Below are positions 1-5,839 of a stretch of 6,546 nucleotides of DNA, in pieces (the first letter of the stretch is position 1; each line of letters opens with the position of its first letter). The notes under the pieces were generated by a model. The model was not told the origin of the DNA. It was given only the letters and a program-made list of their open reading frames with translations, and ran no database searches. The stretch lies in contig USFL01000091.1 in NCBI GenBank assembly GCA_900553905.1, forward strand, positions 1 through 6,546, written 5' to 3'. Source of the DNA: an uncultured Eubacteriales bacterium. GTDB taxonomy: Bacteria; Bacillota; Clostridia; Christensenellales; Aristaeellaceae. Both the position numbers and the translations under genes were made by a program.

Positions 1-1135
1 CCAGGCGGTAGAGGCGTTCCAGCTTGGTGCCGTAGGCATTGCCCCTGCCGCGCACGTAGCGCAGGATGTTGGCGCAGGTGATGGCTTTGGGACTGACGAT
101 GCTGTCCAGCCCCATGGCGCTGATGATATCGGCATAGGCTACGCGGTTGTTCTTCACGATGACCTTGGGCACGCCCTCCTTGACGGCGAAAAGGCCGGTC
201 ATCAGGTTTTCCTCATCACGGTCGCACAGCGCCACGAAGGCATCCATCTGCTGGAGGCCCTCCTGCTCCAGCAGGTCCTGGTCGGTGCCGTCGCCATAGA
301 TCACGTTGACATCGGGCAGGGACTCGCTGAGATCATTGGCCTTCTTTTCATTGATTTCGATCATCGACACATGAATGCCCATGGGCACGATCATCTTGGC
401 CAGATAATAGCTGATGCGCCCGCCGCCCAGCAGCATTACGTTTTTCACGCGCAAAGAATTTTTCCCCAGGTAGCGGAAGTAAGAGGTGATGGTCACCATA
501 TCGGCCGCCACATGCACGCGGTCGCCCGTGCGGATGATGAAATCGCCGTTGGGAATCACCACATTCCCCTCGCGCTCCACCGCGGCATACAGCACCTGCG
601 GCAGGCCGTTGAGCTTGCGGGGCAGGTCCTTGAGGGCATGTCCTACCACCACGTCGTGCTCCTGGGCACGGAACTCCACCATCTCCACCCGCCCCTTGGC
701 GAAGGATTCGATGTTGCTGGCAAAAGGAAAGCGCAGCAGGCGGCTGATTTCCAGCGCAGTGGCGCGCTCGGGGTTGATGGGCATGTCGATCCCCATCTCG
801 CGCTGCAGGAGCGTCAGGCTGTCATTGTATTCGGGATCGCGGATGCGGGCGATGGAATACTTGGTGCCCAGCTTCTTGGCCACCAGACAGCACAGCATAT
901 TGGTTTCATCGCTGGCGGTGGCGGCGATGATGATATCCGCCTTGTCCGCCCCTGCATCCACCAGCGTGGCCGCGTTGGCCCCGTTGCCGCGCACGCACAG
1001 CACATCCAGCGTGTCCTCGCTGCGCTGGAGCACTTCGTCGCTACGGTCCACGATGACCACGTCATGCCCCTCTCGCGCGAGGTGTTCCGCCAGCGTATGA
1101 CCTACTTTGCCGTCTCCAACCACCAGGATTCGCAT
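1..1135 (-). CDS. trkA: Trk system potassium uptake regulatory protein TrkA (3' end cut by window edge)
   Basis: This is the cytoplasmic RCK-type subunit that binds NAD(H) and other nucleotides and gates a TrkH/KtrB-like K+ channel. The reading frame is open from the ATG at 1135 to the left edge: 378 complete codons, no stop, where the family is usually about 450-460 residues. The first Rossmann domain starts at residue 3 and has GDGKVG (7-12, a GxGxxG loop) and the acidic end of the second strand at Asp30 (VVIVD). A TrkA_C-type region lies at roughly 140-225. The second Rossmann domain starts near residue 231 with GGGRIS (237-242), where Ser replaces the usual last Gly. The final TrkA_C domain is mostly or wholly outside the window. 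A GGAGG site lies 7 bases before the ATG, supporting this start. The gene follows the MATE gene by 114 bases and has its own promoter. No membrane subunit is visible; it may lie past the left edge. Confidence 0.95.
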   Translation of the reverse strand, partial: MRILVVGDGKVGHTLAEHLAREGHDVVIVDRSDEVLQRSEDTLDVLCVRGNGANAATLVDAGADKADIIIAATASDETNMLCCLVAKKLGTKYSIARIRDPEYNDSLTLLQREMGIDMPINPERATALEISRLLRFPFASNIESFAKGRVEMVEFRAQEHDVVVGHALKDLPRKLNGLPQVLYAAVEREGNVVIPNGDFIIRTGDRVHVAADMVTITSYFRYLGKNSLRVKNVMLLGGGRISYYLAKMIVPMGIHVSMIEINEKKANDLSESLPDVNVIYGDGTDQDLLEQEGLQQMDAFVALCDRDEENLMTGLFAVKEGVPKVIVKNNRVAYADIISAMGLDSIVSPKAITCANILRYVRGRGNAYGTKLERLYRL

Positions 1136-1184
1136 AATCCATCCTCCGTATCCACAAAGCAAAAAGATTGGAATCGCAGTATAT

Positions 1185-1190
1185 CATTAT
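1185..1190 (-). promoter_or_regulatory. Extended -10 promoter element for trkA
   Basis: The minus strand reads TGGTATAAT here, a perfect TATAAT with the TGn extension, 49 bases upstream of the trkA start. The hexamer 17 bases upstream (TTTCAT) is a poor -35, so the extended -10 would have to carry the promoter. Transcription would begin near 1178, giving a leader of about 43 bases. This is a pattern match only. Confidence 0.6.
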
Positions 1191-1249
1191 ACCATATCAC
1201 AGTGTAAAATGAAATCCTTGCTTCCCTTGCTTTACGCCCCATGCTGATT

Positions 1250-2581
1250 TTAGCGGCTTCTTAGCATTGCCAGGCAACGTTTTAGTGCCGCCAGTCCCAC
1301 CGCGTCCGCTACAGCCCAGCCGATGGGAATCGCCCACCACACCGCGTCCAGCCCCCACGAGGGCGCCAGCCAATAGGCCAGCACCACACGCAAGCCCAGC
1401 GAAATCACGGTCAGCACGATGCTCATGCCCGCCCGCTCCAGGCCGCGGTAGGTGGCATAGAGCAGGAACAAAAGCCCGATGCCCACGTAGCACAGGCCCT
1501 CCGTGCGCAGATAGTGCATGCCGACCGCCATCACGTCGCTCTGCGCCGGGTCGATAAAAATGCTCAGCAGCGGCGCGGCAAAGATCCCCACCACCGCCGA
1601 TACCAGCGCGCAGAAACCCAGCGACATCATGGCCGCTTCCCGAAGCCCCCGCTTCACCCGGTCCGCGCGGCCCGCGCCGGCGTTCTGCGCCACAAAGGTG
1701 GCAAACCCGTTGGCAAAATCCTGCGCCGGGGCATAGGCAAAGGCGTCGATCTTCACGCCGGCGGCGAAAGCGGCCATCACATTTACGCCAAAGCTGTTGA
1801 CCAGGCTCTGGATCATCAGGATGCCGAAATTCATGATGGACTGCTGCGCGCCCGTGAGCACGGAAACCACCGCGATGCGCTTAAGCAGCCTGCCATCTGG
1901 CTTGAGGTGGCGCACGCCGGGGCGCAGGTCTCCCATTTTTAAAAAAGAATACAGGATGATGCCGGCTGCGCTTGCCGCCTGGGCGATCACCGTGGCCAGA
2001 GCCGCGCCCTCCACGCCCCAGCCGAGTCCCGTCACAAACCACAGGTCCAGCACGATATTGATTATCGTGGCGCACAGCAAAAACCACAGCGCCGCGGTCG
2101 AATTGCCCACGCTGCGCAGGGCCGTGGCGAAGAAGTTATACAGGAACGTAAAGCCAATGCCCCAGAACACCACGGCCAGGTAGCCGCGCAGGTCGGCTGC
2201 GGCCTCGGCAGGCACCCGCATCCACACCATCAGGCTGTCCAGCAGGGCAAAAGCCGCCGCCGCCAGCGCCAGCGCCGCCAGCGCAATCCCCACGAAGGCG
2301 TTGCCCATGGCACGGCGCAGGCCCTCGCGGTCCCCCTGGCCGTAAAGCTGGCTCATGACCACCCCGCTGCCCATGCACAGGCCCAGAAGCAGGCTGGTGA
2401 GCAGCGTCATCAGCGAAAAGGCGCTGCCTACGGCGGCCAGCGCCACGCTGCCCAGATAGCGCCCCACTACCCAGGTATCCACGATGTTGTAGCATTGCTG
2501 AAGCAAGTTGCCCGCAATCAGTGGAAGGCTGAAAAGAATCAGCCCCTTGCGAATGCTGCCGCGGGTCAGATCGCGTTCCAA
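1250..2581 (-). CDS. MATE family efflux transporter
   Basis: This is a multidrug and toxin extrusion (MATE) membrane antiporter, expected to export organic cations or other compounds using a Na+ or H+ gradient. From the TTG at 2581 it is 443 residues, the usual MATE length, with about 12 hydrophobic segments in two halves. The N-terminal half has the typical stretch LQQCYNIVDTWVVGRYLG, followed by QLYGQGD after helix 2 and ATALRSVGNS further on; the second half has the matching AFAYAPAQDFANGFATFVAQ region. The TTG start is chosen because GGGAGG sits 8 bases upstream. An in-frame ATG at 2689 would give 479 residues but lies inside the feo terminator, upstream of the promoter, and adds residues unlike the family. 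The gene has its own promoter and is separated from the feo operon by that terminator. No intrinsic terminator is apparent after its stop. The substrate cannot be told from sequence. Confidence 0.93.
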   Translation of the reverse strand: MERDLTRGSIRKGLILFSLPLIAGNLLQQCYNIVDTWVVGRYLGSVALAAVGSAFSLMTLLTSLLLGLCMGSGVVMSQLYGQGDREGLRRAMGNAFVGIALAALALAAAAFALLDSLMVWMRVPAEAAADLRGYLAVVFWGIGFTFLYNFFATALRSVGNSTAALWFLLCATIINIVLDLWFVTGLGWGVEGAALATVIAQAASAAGIILYSFLKMGDLRPGVRHLKPDGRLLKRIAVVSVLTGAQQSIMNFGILMIQSLVNSFGVNVMAAFAAGVKIDAFAYAPAQDFANGFATFVAQNAGAGRADRVKRGLREAAMMSLGFCALVSAVVGIFAAPLLSIFIDPAQSDVMAVGMHYLRTEGLCYVGIGLLFLLYATYRGLERAGMSIVLTVISLGLRVVLAYWLAPSWGLDAVWWAIPIGWAVADAVGLAALKRCLAMLRSR

Positions 2582-2615
2582 AAAAAAGACCTCCCTGCCG
2601 GATGACGTCACGCAC

Positions 2616-2644
2616 AGTGTAACACAGGCGCGGGGCAAAGGCAA
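2616..2644 (-). promoter_or_regulatory. Promoter of the MATE gene
   Basis: On the minus strand TTGCCT (2644-2639, 4 of 6 consensus bases) is followed after 17 bases by TACACT (2621-2616), which also has a TGT extension just upstream. Transcription would begin near 2609, just after the feo terminator and about 28 bases before the TTG start. The position supports both the short MATE start and independent expression from feo. Inferred from pattern alone. Confidence 0.55.
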
Positions 2645-2655
2645 TGTGAGGGCGC

Positions 2656-2687
2656 AAAAAAGGAGGGAGGGCAAAGCCCCTCCCTCC
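2656..2687 (-). terminator. Intrinsic terminator of the feo operon
   Basis: A perfect 10-bp stem (2662-2671 with 2678-2687, GGAGGGAGGG against CCCTCCCTCC) closes a 6-base loop. On the minus strand it is followed directly by six T (2661-2656). It begins 6 bases after the stop of the Cys-rich gene, so it ends the feo transcript and insulates the MATE gene. The plus strand has no T-run after the stem, so it works in one direction only. Confidence 0.92.
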
Positions 2688-2692
2688 AAATA

Positions 2693-2827
2693 TCAGTGTC
2701 CGCATCCGGAGCAGCGCGAGCAGTCGCCTCCGCAGCTGCACCCGCCCTTTCTGCGGTCCCGGACCATCTTCCATACGGCGGCCGCAACCGCCAGCAGCAC
2801 CACGCCGCCTACAATCAAGGTTGCCAT
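2693..2827 (-). CDS. FeoB-associated Cys-rich membrane protein
   Basis: This 44-residue protein has one hydrophobic segment (about residues 3-19, LIVGGVVLLAVAAAVW), then a basic patch (KMVRDRRKGG), then a Cys-rich tail, CSCGGDCSRCSGCGH, with Cys at 30, 32, 36, 39 and 42. This architecture, and its place 34 bases after feoB, match the small FeoB-associated Cys-rich proteins of Firmicutes. The family role is not firmly known; handling of Fe2+ or a thiol-based contact with FeoB is inferred. The ATG at 2827 is 10 bases after AAAGGAG. An in-frame GTG at 2833, only 4 bases after that site, would add Met-Asn and gives an N terminus beginning MNMAT, so the start is uncertain by two codons. The terminator follows at once, making this the last feo gene. 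Confidence 0.88.
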   Translation of the reverse strand: MATLIVGGVVLLAVAAAVWKMVRDRRKGGCSCGGDCSRCSGCGH

Positions 2828-2861
2828 ATTCACGCAGCTCCTTTCCTGATATTCCGGATGG

Positions 2862-5192
2862 TTATGCCTCCACGCCGACCTTTTGGGTCAGATGGTTCTC
2901 ATCATAGCGGTTGGGCCGCGCCAGCAGATAGATCAGCCCCGCCAGCAGCGCCAGCGCAACCGCCGTCCACACCGTGAAGCCCGCGCCCGCCAGCAACAGC
3001 CCCAGCCGGAACACGATCAGCGCGATCACATAGGCAAACACGCACTGGTAGCCGATGGCAAACCACGTCCAGCGGGCGTTGTTCATCTCGCGCTTGATGG
3101 CGCCGATCGCCGCAAAGCACGGGGCGCACAGGAGGTTGAAAATCATGAAGGCAAAGGCCGCAAGCCTGCCGTAACCGCCGGACATCTCATCAAAGTTCTG
3201 AGCGATGGGGCTGAGGCCCTGCTCCACTTCCTCCTCGGAGCCCTCTTCCAGCAGCGTGGCGGTATCGCGCTCGTCGGTATCGGTGTTGTAGAGGATGCCA
3301 AAGACGTTGACAACCTCCTCCTTTGCCACCAGACCCAGCACCGTGGCCACCGTGGGCTTCCAGTCGCCGAATCCCAGCGGCTCAAACACGGGCGCCACCG
3401 CGGAACCGATGCGGCCCAGAATGCTGTTGTCGGTATTTTCGACGGCGCCGAAGGTGACGGGCGCATCGACGGTCTCCACCACCTCCGCGTCCGCGGCCAT
3501 CGCATCCTCCGGGATCCGGGCCTCCCAGCCGTAGCCCTGCATGAACCAGATCACGATGGCGGAAACCAGAATCACCGTGCCCGCGCGCTTGATGAAGCTC
3601 CAGCCGCGCTCCCACATGGAATGCAGCACGTTTTTGGCGGACGGCGCATGGTAGGCGGGCAGCTCCATGACGAAGGGAGCGGGATCGCCCGCGAAGATGC
3701 GGGTCTTTTTGAGGATGATGCCGCTGATGACGATGGCGGCCACACCGATGAAATACGCGGAGGTTGCCACCCAGCCCGCATTGTGGAACAGCGCGCCGGC
3801 GATGAGGCCGATAATGGGCATCTTGGCGCCGCAGGGAATGAAGGTGGTGGTAAGGATGGTCATCTTGCGGTCGCGGTCGTTTTCAATGGTGCGCGAGGCC
3901 ATCACGCCCGGCACGCCGCAGCCGGTGCCGATCAGCATGGGGATGAAGCTCTTGCCCGAGAGGCCGAATTTGCGGAAGATGCGGTCCATGATGAAGGCGA
4001 TACGGGCCATGTAGCCCACATCCTCCAGAATGGCCAGCATGAAGAACAGCACCAGCATCTGCGGAACGAAGCCGATCACCGCGCCCACGCCGGCGATGAT
4101 GCCGTCGCATACCAGCCCCACCAGCCATCCGGCGGTACCGATGCCCTCCAGCCAGCCGCGCACGGGTTCCTGAATCCACTCGCCCACGAACACATCGTTG
4201 GTGAAGTCGGTCACGATGGTGCCGATGGTGCTCACCGCAATATAATATACCAGCCCCATCACTAGCACGAAGATGGGCAGAGCCAGCCACCGGTTGGTCA
4301 CCACCCGGTCGATCTTGTCCGAGGTGGTCAGCGCGCCCTTGGGGCGGCCTTTTTTAACGCAGGTGGACACCAGCCGGTTGATATAGGCATAGCGCTGGTT
4401 GGTGATGATGGATTCCGCATCGTCGTCCATCTCGGCTTCGCAATCCTTGATGGTGCTTTCGATGGCGGAGCGGATGCCGGCGGGAAGGCTGAGCTCCTCC
4501 AGCACCTTTTCATCGCGTTCAAAAAGCTTGATGGCATACCAGCGGGCCAGGTGGTCGGGCACGATCCCGCCTTCATGCCGGCTACCGTCGGCGTGATGGT
4601 GATGCACGGCCTCCTGCCCGTCGCGGTGCGTAATCAGGTCCTCAATGTGCGCCAGCGCGTGCTCCACGCTCCCGGCAAACACATGCGGCGGTTCGCCTGC
4701 TTTCTTGCCCGCCAGCTGCGCGGCCTTCCGGGCCACCTCGTGGCTACCCTCGCCCCGAAGGGCGCTGGTTTCCACCACTTCGCAGCCCAGCGCCTCGCCC
4801 AGCTTTTTCAGATTGATCTGATCGCCGTTCTTGCGGGTCACGTCGATCATGTTCAGGGCGATGATCATGGGAATCCCCAGCTCGGCCAGCTGCGTGGTCA
4901 GGTACAGGTTGCGCTCGATGTTGGTGGCGTCCACGATGTTGAGGATGGCGTCCGGCCGCTGGTTTACCAGATAGCCACGGGCGATGACCTCCTCCAGCGT
5001 ATAGGGCGACAGGCTGTAGATGCCGGGCAGGTCCTGAATGATCACATCCGGTTCGCCCCTGAGTTTTCCTTCCTTCTTTTCCACCGTTACGCCCGGCCAG
5101 TTGCCAACGTATTGATTGGAACCGGTCAAATCGTTGAACATGGTGGTTTTACCGCAGTTTGGATTGCCCGCCAGGGCGATCTTTGTGGACAT
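2862..5192 (-). CDS. feoB: Ferrous iron transport protein B (FeoB), GTPase-coupled Fe2+ transporter
   Basis: This inner-membrane protein takes up Fe2+ and couples transport to a cytoplasmic GTPase. Of its 776 residues, 1-165 form the G domain: G1 GNPNCGKT (9-16), G2 around Thr36, G3 DLPG (54-57), G4 NMID (114-117), G5 SAL (143-145). A helical GDI-like domain follows (about 170-290) and contains the cluster HHHH (197-200). The membrane part starts near 303 and carries conserved Cys motifs: GTGCGVPGVMASRT (Cys425), PCGAKMP (Cys454) and CAPC (689-692), typical of the Gate and pore regions. Two acidic hydrophilic stretches (about 556-590 and 636-672) make it longer than many Firmicutes FeoB proteins of about 660-720. 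The ATG is 7 bases after GGAGG. It lies 50 bases after the second feoA stop, probably in the same transcript. The repeat TTTGAACTAACTCAC sits just upstream of its ribosome binding site. Confidence 0.98.
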   Translation of the reverse strand: MSTKIALAGNPNCGKTTMFNDLTGSNQYVGNWPGVTVEKKEGKLRGEPDVIIQDLPGIYSLSPYTLEEVIARGYLVNQRPDAILNIVDATNIERNLYLTTQLAELGIPMIIALNMIDVTRKNGDQINLKKLGEALGCEVVETSALRGEGSHEVARKAAQLAGKKAGEPPHVFAGSVEHALAHIEDLITHRDGQEAVHHHHADGSRHEGGIVPDHLARWYAIKLFERDEKVLEELSLPAGIRSAIESTIKDCEAEMDDDAESIITNQRYAYINRLVSTCVKKGRPKGALTTSDKIDRVVTNRWLALPIFVLVMGLVYYIAVSTIGTIVTDFTNDVFVGEWIQEPVRGWLEGIGTAGWLVGLVCDGIIAGVGAVIGFVPQMLVLFFMLAILEDVGYMARIAFIMDRIFRKFGLSGKSFIPMLIGTGCGVPGVMASRTIENDRDRKMTILTTTFIPCGAKMPIIGLIAGALFHNAGWVATSAYFIGVAAIVISGIILKKTRIFAGDPAPFVMELPAYHAPSAKNVLHSMWERGWSFIKRAGTVILVSAIVIWFMQGYGWEARIPEDAMAADAEVVETVDAPVTFGAVENTDNSILGRIGSAVAPVFEPLGFGDWKPTVATVLGLVAKEEVVNVFGILYNTDTDERDTATLLEEGSEEEVEQGLSPIAQNFDEMSGGYGRLAAFAFMIFNLLCAPCFAAIGAIKREMNNARWTWFAIGYQCVFAYVIALIVFRLGLLLAGAGFTVWTAVALALLAGLIYLLARPNRYDENHLTQKVGVEA

Positions 5193-5214
5193 ACCGCCGC
5201 CTCCTCGATGTTTG

Positions 5215-5229
5215 TTTGAACTAACTCAC
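5215..5229. repeat. Short repeat copy upstream of feoB
   Basis: TTTGAACTAACTCAC (plus-strand reading) nearly matches TTTGACTAACTCAC at 5724-5737, differing by one inserted A. This copy ends 23 bases before the feoB ATG, just upstream of its ribosome binding site; the other stands at a similar place before the first feoA. It may be a regulator site, a leader element or the trace of an old duplication. Confidence 0.5.
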
Positions 5230-5242
5230 AGGGAAAAATGAA

Positions 5243-5464
5243 TCACTCCACCTCAATGTTCTCCGCATCGCTCTTGCGCACGGAAAGCTCGTACCCGCGC
5301 ACCGTCAGCTCCATGGGATCGCCCAAAGGCGCCACCTTGCGCACATACACCTCGGTCCCTTTGGTCAGGCCCATGTCCATGATGCGACGCTTGAGCGCGC
5401 CCTCGCCATGTAACCTTTTGATGGTGACCGATTCGCCGATTTTGACTTCCTTCAGGGTCTTCAT
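5243..5464 (-). CDS. feoA: Ferrous iron transport protein A (FeoA), feoB-proximal copy
   Basis: This is a 73-residue cytoplasmic SH3-like FeoA domain protein, which in characterised systems contacts FeoB and supports Fe2+ uptake. It shows the family pattern: an N-terminal beta segment with a G-x-x-V turn (IGESVTIKRL), the helix-and-turn LKRRIMDMGLTKGTEVYV, and the closing beta strands PMELTVRGYELSVRKSDAENIEV. The length is normal for a stand-alone FeoA. The ATG is preceded by GGAGGAG with 7 bases between. It starts 21 bases after the upstream feoA stop and ends 50 bases before feoB, so the three are surely co-transcribed. It differs strongly from the other FeoA and is not a recent tandem copy; the two may have distinct roles. 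Confidence 0.95.
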   Translation of the reverse strand: MKTLKEVKIGESVTIKRLHGEGALKRRIMDMGLTKGTEVYVRKVAPLGDPMELTVRGYELSVRKSDAENIEVE

Positions 5465-5485
5465 TGGGCTTCTCCTCCTCTTGCT

Positions 5486-5698
5486 TCAGACCATGATGCG
5501 CATGGCCATCGTCTTGTCCAGAGCTACGCGGCTTTCCTTCACGCTCAGGATCAGGTTGCCGCCCAGCTCGCTTACCACCGTGACCGGCTCCCCCACCACG
5601 AATCCCAGCTCCGCCAGGCGTTGACGCACCTCATCCCTACCGGTGATCTTGCGGATGATGTTGACATCCCCCACGTTTGCCATCGCCAATGGCATCAT
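5486..5698 (-). CDS. feoA: FeoA domain protein, promoter-proximal copy
   Basis: This 70-residue FeoA domain protein is the first gene of the feo operon. The core VGDVNIIRKITG, the helix RQRLAELGFVVGEPVTVVS and the C-terminal strands LILSVKESRVALDKTMAMRIMV follow the SH3-like FeoA fold. The exact role of the second FeoA in two-FeoA operons is not settled; a FeoB-binding or regulatory partner is inferred. The start has two consecutive ATG codons (5698 and 5695), 5 and 8 bases after GGGGAG; I report the outer one, and the difference is a single Met. By eye it shares only about a quarter of its residues with the downstream FeoA. The upstream gap holds the operon promoter and dyads. Confidence 0.94.
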   Translation of the reverse strand: MMPLAMANVGDVNIIRKITGRDEVRQRLAELGFVVGEPVTVVSELGGNLILSVKESRVALDKTMAMRIMV

Positions 5699-5723
5699 TT
5701 CATCTCCCCGCCTTTGAATTCGA

Positions 5724-5745
5724 TTTGACTAACTCACGTGTCAAA
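5724..5745. promoter_or_regulatory. Inverted repeat containing the second copy of the feo repeat
   Basis: TTTGAC (5724-5729) and GTCAAA (5740-5745) form 6-bp arms around a 10-bp spacer. The left arm and spacer contain TTTGACTAACTCAC (5724-5737), the near-copy of the element upstream of feoB. It lies in the predicted feo leader, 26 bases before the first feoA start. It could be an operator or leader element. Short arms keep confidence low. Confidence 0.35.
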
Positions 5746-5780
5746 ATGGCGGCTAGGAGTTATAACCTCCTAACCGCCAT
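5746..5780 (-). promoter_or_regulatory. Long dyad at the feo transcription start (operator or upstream terminator)
   Basis: Arms 5746-5759 and 5767-5780 (14 bases each, one mismatch that becomes a G-U pair in minus-strand RNA) flank the 7-base loop TTATAAC. A run of four T follows on the minus strand, so it could terminate transcripts from the gene at 6511-5840, which has no other terminator. It also begins 3 bases after the predicted feo -10, so it would cover the start site like an operator. The arms contain TTAGGAGG / CCTCCTA, faintly similar to DtxR/IdeR-type sites (consensus TTAGGTTAGGCTAACCTAA). The sequence does not decide between these readings. Confidence 0.6.
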
Positions 5781-5782
5781 GA

Positions 5783-5811
5783 AGTTTATCATTCCTAACT
5801 TAATTTGTCAA
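5783..5811 (-). promoter_or_regulatory. Promoter of the feo operon
   Basis: On the minus strand a perfect TTGACA (5811-5806) is followed after exactly 17 bases by TAAACT (5788-5783), 4 of 6 matches to TATAAT. Transcription would start near 5776, about 78 bases before the first feoA. The AT-rich setting in an otherwise GC-rich window supports it. The spacer carries AAGTTAGG, which shares GTTAGG with the dyad next to it. Confidence 0.65.
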
Positions 5812-5839
5812 GGCATAAATTTACGATTTTTCCATCCCG

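Noticed and set aside
1180..1200. Fur-like box at the trkA promoter (ATAATGATA region)
   Set aside because: Only about half of the 19 consensus positions match, which is expected in AT-rich promoter DNA.
371..1207. Long plus-strand open frame opposite trkA (278 codons, His- and Gln-rich)
   Set aside because: It is the antisense of a clear trkA. Its composition is that of the complement of a GC-rich gene, and it has no recognisable domain.
1216..1232. Tandem CCTTGCTT repeat (two copies, period 9) after the MATE stop
   Set aside because: Only two short copies, with no hairpin or T-run; it does not support a terminator or a functional repeat.
2582..2689. N-terminal extension of the MATE protein from the ATG at 2689
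   Set aside because: This ATG lies inside the feo terminator and upstream of the predicted MATE promoter. The extra 36 residues do not look like a MATE N terminus, while the TTG at 2581 has a well-placed ribosome binding site.
2883..4265. Very long plus-strand open frame (460 codons) inside feoB
   Set aside because: FeoB motifs fill the opposite strand. The product is rich in His, Gly, Arg and Asp with no domain, as expected of a GC-rich shadow frame.
4551..5219. Plus-strand open frame of 222 codons opposite the FeoB G domain
   Set aside because: It overlaps the conserved GTPase motifs on the minus strand and has no recognisable domain of its own.
5715..5744. Possible second feo promoter with TTGACA at 5744-5739
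   Set aside because: The hexamer 17 bases downstream is GAATTC, a weak -10, and the start would fall on the ribosome binding site of the first feoA.
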